64,000 bases of DNA from JBCCFC01 sp965213595 (GTDB taxonomy: Bacteria; Chloroflexota; Anaerolineae; Caldilineales; Caldilineaceae), in NCBI GenBank assembly GCA_965213595.1, contig CBDBZO010000001.1, positions 186,001-250,000 on the forward strand, given 5' to 3'. Below are positions 1-7,904 of the stretch, one piece after another; position 1 is the first letter of the stretch; each line of letters begins with the position of its first letter. A program made the translations under genes and the position numbers. The notes below the pieces were generated by a model, which made no database searches, was not told the DNA's origin, and worked only from the letters and a program-made list of their open reading frames with translations.

Positions 1-140
1 GGCTTGGTCTTATGATTCACCCAATCGCTAATAGTACTTGTGCCCATATTGATGCGATTAGCAAGCCAACCTTGGGTCCTATCAGCTACTCTCAAATGTT
101 TGACTAATAAGTCACCGAACGATTTACTCGATATTGCCAT
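1..140 (-). CDS. XRE-type helix-turn-helix protein, N-terminal fragment
   Basis: Reading leftward from an ATG at 140-138, the frame stays open to the window edge. The 46 visible residues start MAISSKSFGDLLVKHLRVAD and continue through a QGWLANRINMGTSTISDWV stretch. That stretch is a recognisable lambda-repressor-type helix-turn-helix: the LANRI turn followed by a TSTISDW recognition helix. The rest lies outside the window, so its effector part is unknown. In filamentous bacteria such N-terminal HTH domains are often fused to NB-ARC, TPR or WD40 parts, but nothing here shows that. It is divergent from the gene at 232. Confidence 0.6.
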   Translation of the reverse strand, partial: MAISSKSFGDLLVKHLRVADRTQGWLANRINMGTSTISDWVNHKTK

Positions 141-231
141 GAATAATCACCTGTGACGCTATGAAATGGAACCATCACAATTCTGCAAACACCAAGTGCT
201 AATAATGAGATAAACAATCGTAATTGAAGCA

Positions 232-651
232 ATGCCTCGAATTGGTCGAATTGATGTACCGGAACATATGTACGAACGTCTCGTGCATTGGTATATTCCG
301 TCGGTCTCTGAAAATGATTTGGATTACTCTCATTTGCAGCATCCTGAGCGTAATAATATTTTATTCGGCACAATGATGGATGACATTCATCAGGAAAGTA
401 GAGAACATGAATACATATTCGAATATCTTGTAGGATTAATTCGCTCTCAAACGGATAACGATTTTCAAAGTGACCAAATTGTCAAAGCAAGTGTAGATTT
501 ACATATGATAATAGATAGAGCTCGAGAAGATGCCAAAGAACTTTTTTTTGACTTAGTTCACGATTTGCTACCTTCCAACCATATTCTACGCAAGGTAATT
601 GAGGAAGAAGTTGAGCAACACCAACAAACACTCTCCGATCGTAATTTTTAA
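232..651 (+). CDS. Hypothetical protein, 139 aa
   Basis: An AT-rich open frame of 139 codons encoding a mostly helical, acidic protein with no membrane segment. The C-terminal third is charged (EEEVEQHQQTL). No family was recognised. No clear Shine-Dalgarno precedes the ATG, so the start is uncertain. The codon usage is balanced and unlike the GC-rich genes further right, which fits accessory cargo near the edge of a mobile element. The call as a real gene rests mainly on frame length in AT-rich sequence. Confidence 0.45.
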   Translation: MPRIGRIDVPEHMYERLVHWYIPSVSENDLDYSHLQHPERNNILFGTMMDDIHQESREHEYIFEYLVGLIRSQTDNDFQSDQIVKASVDLHMIIDRAREDAKELFFDLVHDLLPSNHILRKVIEEEVEQHQQTLSDRNF

Positions 652-665
652 TTAGCTCTTTACTT

Positions 666-849
666 CAATACCTTCGCCAAAACGTGCAGCCTCGCTCTCT
701 GGTGAGTAACCCGTTTGGGGTATACGTTTCGCTTGTGTCAGCTATTAAAATCACCTCTGGCAAAACCAGAGCGGATCTAATTGCCACAGACCTCTTCTGA
801 AGCGCATAGCCTCAAGAGAGACTGAATATCGAAAATGGCGAAGGTATTG
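666..849. repeat. MITE-like element: 14-bp terminal inverted repeats, 5-bp target duplication
   Basis: CAATACCTTCGCCA (666-679) is repeated exactly inverted at 836-849. The pair is bracketed by a direct TACTT at 661-665 and 850-854. The 184-bp interior has no open frame but holds a CTCTGG-CAAAA-CCAGAG hairpin near 755-771. Perfect ends plus a target duplication fit a non-autonomous transposable element. Confidence 0.75.
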
Positions 850-1019
850 TACTTATAACTATCCCTATTCTTTATCCCGGCCATTTCCTCCGGCCAACCG
901 GACATCTCCGCCGACACAACCGGACAGTTTGGCGCTTACTATAGACATGCAGGCACAAGCCTGCGGATATATCCCCATCGGTCTTAGCGCTAAGACTCAA
1001 CTTGCAAAGGTTGAGTCAA
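850..1019. other. Gene-free stretch with direct repeats and stacked hairpins
   Basis: No gene is seen here. The stretch holds two direct CAACCGGACA repeats (895-904, 917-926) spaced 22 bp, about two helical turns. Three inverted repeats follow: GCAGGC/GCCTGC (949-964), the 16-bp palindrome GTCTTAGCGCTAAGAC (981-996), and GACTCAAC/GTTGAGTC (994-1017). The last one holds the AAAGG that precedes the next ATG. Confidence 0.5.
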
Positions 1020-1223
1020 ATGTCCAAAAGTGTCGAGCAGAACATTCATCTGATCCATACCGACAATTTTATCAGTGCCGTTCTTCAAACGGTTCCAGGA
1101 GGGCCACCATCGAGCAGACAAGCACAACTTTTTAAGCAACAAAAGCTAGACACGGCAAACCGTCTATATGTACAGCATATGGTCTTCGGGTTATCTACCA
1201 AGCCCACAGAGGTCAAGCTATAA
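1020..1223 (+). CDS. Small hypothetical protein, 67 aa
   Basis: The frame starts at an ATG with AAAGG about 10 bases upstream, inside the loop of a short hairpin. It ends just before a strong hairpin. The product is a soluble 67-residue protein with no recognised family. An upstream ATG in the same frame (1002) is less likely because it lacks a ribosome site. An overlapping frame at 929-1135 competes, so this is a tentative call. Confidence 0.35.
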   Translation: MSKSVEQNIHLIHTDNFISAVLQTVPGGPPSSRQAQLFKQQKLDTANRLYVQHMVFGLSTKPTEVKL

Positions 1224-1233
1224 ACAGCTTCGT

Positions 1234-1264
1234 CCGGGAAGATTCTATAAAAGGATCTTCCCGG
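1234..1264. terminator. Hairpin between convergent genes
   Basis: CCGGGAAGAT (1234-1243) pairs perfectly with ATCTTCCCGG (1255-1264) across an 11-base loop. It directly abuts the stop codon of the minus-strand gene at 1265 and follows the stop at 1223. No U-tract follows on either strand, so factor-independent termination would be weak. Confidence 0.5.
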
Positions 1265-2128
1265 TTACGACTCGCTCCGCCAGCGCTCCAATTGCCGCAT
1301 GGTAAAGCTATCCGCTGGCAGCAAGCCAACCACTTCAAAACGGCTATCGTCGCGATAGGTTTCGGGATTGGAGTAAAAGGCCAATATCGTGTTCCCGTCG
1401 ACCAAGTGAAATGTCACGGGATTTATCAACCGTGCTGCAAACTCAATTGGCGCTGATTCTAGCGGCGGTAATGTCTGCGCTTTCTCCCACGCATATGCAA
1501 AATCGGGTATTGAGCACAATTCCTGGATAAATTCCGCACACCACTCTTCATCTTCATAGGGGGCCAACCGCTCCCGAATCGTTAGGGCATCGTCCAGTAG
1601 TTGCTCCTCGACACCCTCCATGACCCCCTTCAGCCGGATACGGCTTTCGATCTGTGCCCGGATGAGCGGCTCTCCCTCTAACTGTTCTAGTATCCCCTGA
1701 TCCCCACCAATTAGCATTGCACAATAGTGGTTCCACGCCACTAAACGCGTCAGGATGTCAACGATATAGGCAGGCGCGGGTATCTCATCGAGTAAAGGCC
1801 GACTTACTTGACACGCTGTTTCTAGCTCCTCGCAAGTCGGTAAAGGCTGCGATGAGATATAGCCGAAAAGAGACAGAATCTCCTGCCGCTCTTTGAACGT
1901 AGGCTGTAACGCATCCAGAATTGCTACAAGCTTTCCACGGCTTGGCATCGACAAGCCACGCTCGATTTTGGAGTAATTAGCTTGGGCAATGACACCATCC
2001 AACCCTAACTCATCCTGCGTCAATTTCCTGCGCTCACGCAATCGGCGCAGAGTTTGTCCCCCAAAATTTCCCGGATTTGATAGTGGCATAGATTTGAATT
2101 CGCGGCGCAAATTATCAATTTTCAGCAA
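1265..2128 (-). CDS. XRE-family transcriptional regulator with MmyB-like ligand-binding region
   Basis: The N-terminus holds a canonical XRE helix-turn-helix at about residues 24-80, including TLRRLRERRKLTQDELG and NYSKIERGLSMPSRGKL. A C-terminal region of about 170 residues (from PAPAYIVDILTRLVAWN) resembles the PAS-like ligand-binding domain of MmyB-type regulators. The listed start is a TTG; an ATG at residue 14 (position 2089) is a good alternative, and neither has a strong ribosome site. It is divergent from the conjugation-type block starting at 2264 and may control it. The family is known for DNA-binding regulators; the target is inference. Confidence 0.75.
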   Translation of the reverse strand: MLKIDNLRREFKSMPLSNPGNFGGQTLRRLRERRKLTQDELGLDGVIAQANYSKIERGLSMPSRGKLVAILDALQPTFKERQEILSLFGYISSQPLPTCEELETACQVSRPLLDEIPAPAYIVDILTRLVAWNHYCAMLIGGDQGILEQLEGEPLIRAQIESRIRLKGVMEGVEEQLLDDALTIRERLAPYEDEEWCAEFIQELCSIPDFAYAWEKAQTLPPLESAPIEFAARLINPVTFHLVDGNTILAFYSNPETYRDDSRFEVVGLLPADSFTMRQLERWRSES

Positions 2129-2263
2129 ATTTCCCAGAGGTCATATCGCGTACAACATGGAAATGCGTGCCCCATCCGTGAGATAGTGCAGCCCATCTGA
2201 TGCATCAGGACCGGGTCGCTCCCGGCACCGAACCATTTCATTCAGAGAAAGGACAGCTTCACG
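2129..2263. promoter_or_regulatory. Divergent control region with 12-bp palindrome
   Basis: This spacer separates the minus-strand XRE regulator from the plus-strand transfer block. CTGATGCATCAG (2197-2208) is a perfect palindrome and a CCGGG/CCCGG hairpin follows at about 2211-2225. An operator for the adjacent regulator is plausible but not shown. AGAAAGGA near 2240 is the ribosome site region for the gene at 2264. Confidence 0.4.
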
Positions 2264-3157
2264 ATGCAGAACATTCTCTTTGTGGCGCTCAACCTGGTGC
2301 TCGCGCTCCTGGTGGATGCCACCCTCCCCTCCCCGTCGCAGGCTTGCTATAACGGGCAAGCAACGCGCGTCACGCAGATCGCCTTGCTGAACGGCGAGCG
2401 TAGCCCATTCACGCTGCCGATGGAGAACGGCCAGACGGTGACACTGGCGGGCGACTCCGGCGGCAATCGCGGTCCGGCGATCTCGAAACCGCTAACGCTC
2501 CGCGCAGAACCCTCCGGCGATGCCCTGCAGTTGCCGGTAAGCCACGCCCAGCCGATGGACATCACGCCCATGCTGCAAGTGGGCCAGGAGAACCGGCTGG
2601 TTCTGGAGACGTTCGGCAATGATGCGCTGTGGGTCATCATGCAATCGCCCTGCCCGCCTATTGTAGCAAAACCCACCGTCACCCCGCAAATGGCCGAAAT
2701 TTCCGCTCAGACGCGCGTGGACGGCCCTCAGCTTGATGAAGGCCAGCCGAGTAATCAGGAACCGCAGATAACGGCTACAGCGCCCTCTACGGACGTTGTG
2801 GCGCAGGTTCGCATTGATGACCCGAAGTTGGATGCGGGGATTCAGGGGCTGGAAATCAGAAGCCGGATGCCGGATGCGGGTGAAAAGAACACAGAGACAA
2901 CGGTGGCGTCATCCACCCGGTCGCGGGCTGTGCCGGTTGGCCTTTTCCACGCCGAAGATGCGGGGATGGTCGTACCCGCCCCGGCTTTCGGCCTGGCGAC
3001 GGCGGCACGCGTGGCCGAGGACAGGGAGCTGGAAGGTGCACCCGGTATCCGCCAGTACCTCATCGTCGGTCTGTTACTGATGACCGCCGTGACGGGCCTC
3101 GCGCTTGGCCTTAGCCAGCTCGGCATGGCGGTGCAGCGCCGGTTGCACGAAGAATAG
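2264..3157 (+). CDS. Secreted, C-terminally anchored protein of the transfer block
   Basis: Residues 1-27 form a signal peptide (hydrophobic LFVALNLVLALLV, cleavage likely after SQA). The roughly 235-residue ectodomain is rich in Pro, Thr and Gln. A membrane segment near residues 264-284 (YLIVGLLLMTAVTGLALGL) is followed by a basic tail, so the bulk should lie outside the cytoplasmic membrane. A good ribosome site (AAAGGA) precedes the ATG. It opens a plus-strand run that includes a coupling ATPase and relaxase, so a role at the cell surface during transfer is likely by context. I recognise no family. Confidence 0.65.
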   Translation: MQNILFVALNLVLALLVDATLPSPSQACYNGQATRVTQIALLNGERSPFTLPMENGQTVTLAGDSGGNRGPAISKPLTLRAEPSGDALQLPVSHAQPMDITPMLQVGQENRLVLETFGNDALWVIMQSPCPPIVAKPTVTPQMAEISAQTRVDGPQLDEGQPSNQEPQITATAPSTDVVAQVRIDDPKLDAGIQGLEIRSRMPDAGEKNTETTVASSTRSRAVPVGLFHAEDAGMVVPAPAFGLATAARVAEDRELEGAPGIRQYLIVGLLLMTAVTGLALGLSQLGMAVQRRLHEE

Positions 3158-3214
3158 ACTATTCGCCGGGACGGGCGCTGCTGTGCCTGTCCCCTACCCC
3201 ACAAGGAGTCAACT

Positions 3215-3700
3215 ATGACACGCCGTAATTACGGCCTGGGCATGCTCGCTCTGCTGTTGGTGGTGATGCTGTACAGCTGTGCCCGCGATATGAACGAGGA
3301 ACTGATGATGGCCCTGTCCCCCTACGGGCAGCGCCAACCCTATGAGACGGATGGGGTGTGGTGTACGAGTGAAATTCTGACGAGCCATCAGGCGGGTATC
3401 TTTCATGCGTCGGATATCCATCACCCGGCTGGCAACCGCAAGATGGTCAGCCGTTTTGTCGGGGACATCCTGGACGTGACGCCCAAGCAGCAGCGTACTT
3501 ACCGCTTTGTTTCGACCGTTTGCTACCCCAGCTGGAAGGTTGCGTTTGGTGTGCTGCCGGACAGTACCCAGGAACGCGCCAGCGCCTATCACAAAAACCG
3601 GATGAGCGAAAAGGACTACCGCAATGTCGTGCTCGACGTGCAATATGACTACCTCTCCGATTCGGTTGTCCGGTGGCTGGAAGAGGAGGCACGCGAATGA
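3215..3700 (+). CDS. Lipoprotein of the transfer block
   Basis: A short basic start (MTRRNYG) leads into LGMLALLLVVMLYSC, with Cys as the likely lipidated residue (lipobox LYSC). The remaining ~140 residues are soluble and of unknown family. AAGGAG sits 8 bases before the ATG. The stop codon overlaps the start of the coupling ATPase (ATGA at 3697-3700), which implies translational coupling. Lipoproteins beside coupling proteins are common in transfer systems, but homology to VirB7-like proteins cannot be claimed here. Confidence 0.7.
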   Translation: MTRRNYGLGMLALLLVVMLYSCARDMNEELMMALSPYGQRQPYETDGVWCTSEILTSHQAGIFHASDIHHPAGNRKMVSRFVGDILDVTPKQQRTYRFVSTVCYPSWKVAFGVLPDSTQERASAYHKNRMSEKDYRNVVLDVQYDYLSDSVVRWLEEEARE

Positions 3701-5178
3701 ATATCTGGCAACGCATTGTCCGTTCATTTGAGGCCGAGGCACCGCTGGCAGGGTCAACACAGTCTACTGCACCGCACGACCCGTTCGACCTTGATCGACC
3801 GCTCTTTATGCTCTCGCCCCATGACGCCTTTAGCATTCGGCAGGCAGCGGAAGGAATTAGCATCATGGGGGGCATTGGCAGCGGCAAGACCAGCGGTTCC
3901 GGTGAGACTATTGCGCGCGCTATGCTGGAGGCCGGGTTTGGCGGCACAGTAATGTGCGCCAAGGCCGAGGAATGCGAGGCATGGGTCAAAATGGCACGTC
4001 AGACCGGGCGCGAGGAGCATCTGGTCATCCTGCGTCCCGATCAGCCCTGGCGGTTCAACTTCATCGACTACCAGATGCAGCAAGGCGACGGTCTGGTCGA
4101 GAACGTGGTGGCACTGGTTAGCACCGTCTCGGATATGGTGAAGGGCAAACAATCGCAGGGCGGGGGCGATCCGTTCTGGGACCGGGCCATGCAGATGCTG
4201 CTTCGCAACGCGATTGAGCTTCTGTTCCTGGCACGCGGGACTCTGACGCTCGACGATTTATGCCAGTTTGTCGCCGATGCACCACGCAACAAGGAGGAGG
4301 TAGGCGACTCAGCTTGGCAAGAGGAAAGCTTCTGCGCCACCATTATTGCGGAGGCAGCAGGGCAAGCCGAAACGCCGCAGCAACGGCAGGGCTTCGAGGT
4401 AGCCAGCCGCTTTATGCTCAAGCAGTATGTCGAACTGGGCGACCGCACGCGCAGCTCCATTGAGGCGACGTTCCTTGCGATGGCCGATTCGCTGCTGCAC
4501 GGGGTGGCCTGGGAGCTGCTATCGACCACCACCAACCTTGTGCCCGAAGTGACCTTTGCGGACGGCCGCATCATCATCCTCGACTTGCCTATTCAACAGT
4601 ACCACGATGTCGGGCGCACCGTGCAGGGCATTTTCAAATACATGTTCCAGCGCGCCGTGCTGCAACGTGACACGAACCAGTATCCGCGCCCGGTCTTCCT
4701 GTGGGCGGACGAGGCGCAGAACTTTGTGAGCAGCTTCGACTATAAGTTTCAGGCAGTGGCGCGCTCAGCACGGGCCTGCACAGTCTATCTGAGCCAGTCC
4801 GTGTCCAACTACTATTCGGTGCTGGGCGGTGGCGAAGGCCGGGACGAAACGCACGCCTTTCTGGGAAATCTGGTGACCAAGGTCTTCCACGCCAATTCCG
4901 ATCACGCCACCAACCAATATGCCTCCGACCTTATCGGTCAGCATTGGATGACCGTCTATAACTTTGGCAGCAGTCAGAACGCTCAACAGCCCGGTGACAA
5001 CCGCAGCGCCGGGGGAAGCCAGTCCGTGCAGTATAAGGTGCTCCCCGCACAGTTCACAACGCTGCGTAAGGGCGGACCGAAGAACAACCTGGAAGTAGAC
5101 GGGATCGTGTTCCAAGGCGGGCGCACCTTCCATGCGACCGGTGACACCTATATGAAGGCCGTCTTTAAGCAGCAGTAA
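3697..5178 (+). CDS. VirD4/TraG-like type IV coupling ATPase
   Basis: This 493-residue ATPase has a Walker A motif GGIGSGKTS near residues 58-66 and a Walker B motif VFLWADEAQNF near 331-341, the arrangement seen in TraG/TrwB/VirD4 coupling proteins. Such proteins bring relaxase-bound DNA to the secretion channel. Unlike VirD4, no membrane segments precede Walker A, so it is probably soluble and may dock on separate membrane partners, such as the product at 5354. The start is the ATG at 3697, with GGAAGAGGAGG upstream and overlap with the lipoprotein gene; an in-frame upstream start at 3673 is less likely. Confidence 0.85.
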   Translation: MNIWQRIVRSFEAEAPLAGSTQSTAPHDPFDLDRPLFMLSPHDAFSIRQAAEGISIMGGIGSGKTSGSGETIARAMLEAGFGGTVMCAKAEECEAWVKMARQTGREEHLVILRPDQPWRFNFIDYQMQQGDGLVENVVALVSTVSDMVKGKQSQGGGDPFWDRAMQMLLRNAIELLFLARGTLTLDDLCQFVADAPRNKEEVGDSAWQEESFCATIIAEAAGQAETPQQRQGFEVASRFMLKQYVELGDRTRSSIEATFLAMADSLLHGVAWELLSTTTNLVPEVTFADGRIIILDLPIQQYHDVGRTVQGIFKYMFQRAVLQRDTNQYPRPVFLWADEAQNFVSSFDYKFQAVARSARACTVYLSQSVSNYYSVLGGGEGRDETHAFLGNLVTKVFHANSDHATNQYASDLIGQHWMTVYNFGSSQNAQQPGDNRSAGGSQSVQYKVLPAQFTTLRKGGPKNNLEVDGIVFQGGRTFHATGDTYMKAVFKQQ

Positions 5179-5187
5179 GCGTCACTA

Positions 5188-5304
5188 CTAGGGCGTGACC
5201 AGGGCGTGCTGTAAAGGGCAATCTGCTGCGCTTCCGTGGCCCGCGTAGACCTGGCTACGTTCCGAGGCGGTTCCCGCATTTTGCCCTTGTCGCTGACGCC
5301 CTAG
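5188..5304. repeat. MITE-like element with 9-bp terminal inverted repeats
   Basis: CTAGGGCGT (5188-5196) mirrors ACGCCCTAG (5296-5304). An inner pair AAGGGCAA (5214-5221) / TTGCCCTT (5281-5288) is also inverted. AGGGCGTG occurs twice at the left end. The outer CTAG or inner TA could be a target duplication of IS5- or IS630-type. It fills the gap between two transfer genes and holds no gene. Confidence 0.55.
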
Positions 5305-5353
5305 CATGAATCTTCACACCAATTTCAAGTAACAATCGTAAGGAGAACCAACC

Positions 5354-6211
5354 ATGTCTTCACCATCCGTGCAGCCTGCCAAGGCGCGCAACAACGCGGA
5401 ATATATGGCGCAGTTTATCATGCCTGCCCAGGGTTTCAACATGCTGCGCAATGTCGAGGAAATTCTGAAAGTGCTGCTCTTCTGGGCGAGCGGCACGATT
5501 GTGCCTTTCATCCGCTACGAATTCGGCGAGCGGTACTTCACCGTTACGCGCGTGCTGATGGGCTACCTGTTCATTCGGATTGCGCTGGGGTTTGCCACCT
5601 TGCGTAACATGCTCGCGGTCATCCCTGGTATTGGGGGCTTGCCTTATGAGGTCGGCATCAACCGCTGGTATCTGTTGAGCTTTGTGGCACTCTCTCTCTG
5701 GCATCTCGCCATGATTCGGCTGCGTAATCATCGGGGACAGGAATGGTACAGCCAAAGCCCCGGCATTTCATGGCTGGAACCGCTCATTCCGTGGAGTGGC
5801 TACCGCATCACCGAGGGAGTGCTCTACCGCTTTATCGAGCCGGGTGTTTGCTTGTTCGTTGCGTGGTTCATCCTGCCCATCTTCATGCAGGGCGGCAGCT
5901 TCACGCGCAACTGGCTCATCTTCGCAAGCGCGGGGCTATTTATGTTCAATAACGCTGTCATGCATTCCAGGCGCAGCAGAATGCTTGACCTGATGGATGG
6001 CGAGATTGAGTCGCGCTATTTCATCGAGATGCGCGAGGGCAAGCATAGCGGCACACCGCGCCCCAAAGCGGAGACGGCGGGCTACACTGTGATGCCCATC
6101 CCGAAGGCTATGCAGGAGCGGTTGGGGGATGACTTTTCTGCCACAGTCGAGAGCATTATGGGCGGATCGGAAAGCGGAAACCAGAAGCCGGGAACCGGAA
6201 CGCAAGGGTAA
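5354..6211 (+). CDS. Polytopic membrane protein of the transfer block
   Basis: This 285-residue protein has about four or five hydrophobic segments (for example around residues 35-50, 72-95, 107-122 and 155-200). It ends in a soluble tail of about 80 residues (SRRSRMLDLMDGEIESRY onward) that is probably cytoplasmic. TAAGGAGAACC gives a strong ribosome site. No family was recognised. Because the coupling ATPase upstream has no membrane anchor, this protein is a candidate membrane partner; that is inference from position and topology. Confidence 0.65.
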   Translation: MSSPSVQPAKARNNAEYMAQFIMPAQGFNMLRNVEEILKVLLFWASGTIVPFIRYEFGERYFTVTRVLMGYLFIRIALGFATLRNMLAVIPGIGGLPYEVGINRWYLLSFVALSLWHLAMIRLRNHRGQEWYSQSPGISWLEPLIPWSGYRITEGVLYRFIEPGVCLFVAWFILPIFMQGGSFTRNWLIFASAGLFMFNNAVMHSRRSRMLDLMDGEIESRYFIEMREGKHSGTPRPKAETAGYTVMPIPKAMQERLGDDFSATVESIMGGSESGNQKPGTGTQG

Positions 6212-6306
6212 CGGGTTTTGACGCTCCTAATGTTGCTGCAATGCCACTTGGCAGCAGCAGGACAGGCACATAAAACCACCATCTTTATTCATACAAAGGA
6301 GGCACC

Positions 6307-6600
6307 ATGACACTGACGGAACTGGCGAAGAAACTGACCAAGATGCAGGCCGAGGCCAAGGCCGAACTGGAAACCAGCCAGGACGATTTGCGGCGCAGCT
6401 ACATCACGGGGTTTGGCAACGCCGTCAAGGACGTACTCAAGATGGTCCATGATGCACGTCAGGCCGAGCGGCTCCGGCAGCAGCTTGCGCGGTTGGACGG
6501 CACGCTGACAAATGACCCGGTGCTCGACTGGTCGAACGCGCCGCAGGGTAGCGCCGATGTCGTGCCGATGGTGCAAAGCCGCGAGCAGAAGGCAGCGTAG
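6307..6600 (+). CDS. Small coiled-coil protein of the transfer block
   Basis: A 97-residue, highly charged, helical protein; the first 40 residues have a heptad-like pattern (LAKKLTKMQAEAKAELETS). It has no signal peptide or membrane segment. A near-consensus ribosome site (AAAGGAGGCACC) precedes the ATG, which argues for a real, well-translated gene. Its function is unknown. Position between two membrane-protein genes suggests an accessory role in the transfer complex. Confidence 0.6.
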   Translation: MTLTELAKKLTKMQAEAKAELETSQDDLRRSYITGFGNAVKDVLKMVHDARQAERLRQQLARLDGTLTNDPVLDWSNAPQGSADVVPMVQSREQKAA

Positions 6601-6691
6601 CGGCAGCACCGCGTAGGCCACGATTGTCTCAATATTCAGGGCCGGTCTTGCGTGGCAATACCGGCCCCTTTCCTAGAGGAAACACCCTATC

Positions 6692-7339
6692 ATGTACCAA
6701 CAGATTCAGGGCTGGGTTGCCAGCCTCACTGACCCGGCTACGGTTGCCCGGTTGCGGGCGCGGCTGGAGCCTTCCTTGCAGCAGTTCCGACGCCGGATGG
6801 AAGCGGTACGGCAGGACCCGCCGACGCGTGCGGATATCGAACGGTACGTGCGGCAGATTGCGGGTTTTCTGCACACGCGCAACAGGCGTCAATGGGCGCT
6901 GTTGGTCTGCGCCGTGCTGGGCTTCATTGTCCTCTTTGGTTGCGGGCTGATGTACCGCGCGGAAGAGCGGCTGGGACGCCAGCAGGTGGCAGCGGCGGAA
7001 GCAGCTGTGGACAGCAAGGAAATCACTGATTCCACCGTCTACTGCACCCACCTGCTCAGCGTCCCGGACGGGCGGCGGGATATTGTGGGCCACTCCGTCC
7101 AGCGCGATACGCTGGAGGAGACCATTGCACGGGAAGCCAACTGGATGGTGACGAAGGACTACCAGGTCGATGAAAGCTATTGCTTCAACGATTGGGCGGC
7201 GTTGGCGCGCTTCATGACGGGCGGGGCATTGGAACTGCCCAAGGAGACGAGCGAGGGTGAATTCACCATCTTGATGCTCGAATATGTGACAGCACAGGGG
7301 AGCAGCTATCAACCGCCCCGGATGCCGTGGAACCAGTAA
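6692..7339 (+). CDS. Single-pass membrane protein of the transfer block
   Basis: About 65 basic, helical N-terminal residues precede one membrane segment (WALLVCAVLGFIVLFGCGLMY, roughly residues 68-88). A ~125-residue C-terminal domain follows, with cysteines in YCTHLL and SYCFNDW that could pair if the domain is exported. AGAGGAAACACC precedes the ATG. The topology (cytoplasmic N-terminus, outer C-terminus) resembles bitopic transfer-channel components such as VirB8 in outline only; no sequence similarity to VirB8 can be claimed. Confidence 0.6.
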   Translation: MYQQIQGWVASLTDPATVARLRARLEPSLQQFRRRMEAVRQDPPTRADIERYVRQIAGFLHTRNRRQWALLVCAVLGFIVLFGCGLMYRAEERLGRQQVAAAEAAVDSKEITDSTVYCTHLLSVPDGRRDIVGHSVQRDTLEETIAREANWMVTKDYQVDESYCFNDWAALARFMTGGALELPKETSEGEFTILMLEYVTAQGSSYQPPRMPWNQ

Positions 7340-7406
7340 CCGAACCAGCGATGCGATGCGGGTGGCCCTGTCTGTGGGGCTGCCCGCCCATGAGGAACAG
7401 CAAACC

Positions 7407-7664
7407 ATGATTACGATCCATAACGAACTGACGATTGAACCGGGCGATTTTTCGCGGCCTCCGGTGACGCTGTGGCTGGTGGGTTACGGCGCACCGGATG
7501 AGGAAAGTTTGCACCCGGATTGGCCTATCATCCTGGCCTATCTCAGGCGCGTCTGCGCCCTGCAGGGCTGGCTGCTGGAATGTGGGGACGATCCGTATCA
7601 GGAGAACAGCTTGGAAGCCCTTATGCCCGGCGGAAGTTTATCAAGAAAGGGAGATAACGCGTGA
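7407..7664 (+). CDS. Small hypothetical protein, 85 aa
   Basis: The start is placed at the ATG with GAGGAACAG upstream, 51 bases into a longer open frame. The product is soluble and mixed alpha/beta in appearance, with no recognised family. Its stop codon overlaps the palindrome GTGACCTGGTCAC that begins the stem-loop cluster before the relaxase. It probably belongs to the same transcript as its neighbours. Confidence 0.5.
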   Translation: MITIHNELTIEPGDFSRPPVTLWLVGYGAPDEESLHPDWPIILAYLRRVCALQGWLLECGDDPYQENSLEALMPGGSLSRKGDNA

Positions 7665-7847
7665 CCTGGTCACCCGGCTCTAGGCAAGCAAAGCTTGCCT
7701 TGGGTAGGCGAAGCCTGCCCAGCCCGGCGCTAGCCGGGCTTCTGCGCACGAAAGTGGTGGCGGCGGCGAATGCCGCTGACACCACTTGTAAGTGCGCCTC
7801 AGCCCTTACCCTACACTTTGTTAGCTTCACTAGGCGAGGATTCGCCT
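7661..7847 (+). other. Candidate oriT: stem-loop cluster with RSF1010-like nic sequence
   Basis: Six inverted repeats are packed into 187 bp before the relaxase gene: GTGACC/GGTCAC (7661-7673), AGGCAAGC/GCTTGCCT (7682-7700), an 8-bp stem with one G-U pair (7702-7720), AGCCCGGC/GCCGGGCT (7721-7740), AAGTGGTG/CACCACTT (7752-7787) and AGGCGA/TCGCCT (7832-7847). Directly after the fifth repeat comes GTAAGTGCGCCT (7788-7799). As I recall, the nic core of RSF1010/R1162-type MOBQ plasmids is TAAGTGCGCCCT, also placed just 3' of an inverted repeat. The adjacent relaxase is MOBQ, which fits. The expected nick lies near 7796/7797. Confidence 0.7.
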
Positions 7848-7904
7848 TGGCCATTGAGTTAACCTATAGCCGGGATCAATAAATTTGGCAAGGCGGCAGA
7901 GGAC

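Noticed and set aside
104..373. 89-aa minus-strand open frame
   Set aside because: It overlaps both the XRE-type gene fragment and the 139-aa plus-strand gene, has no ribosome site and no recognisable features.
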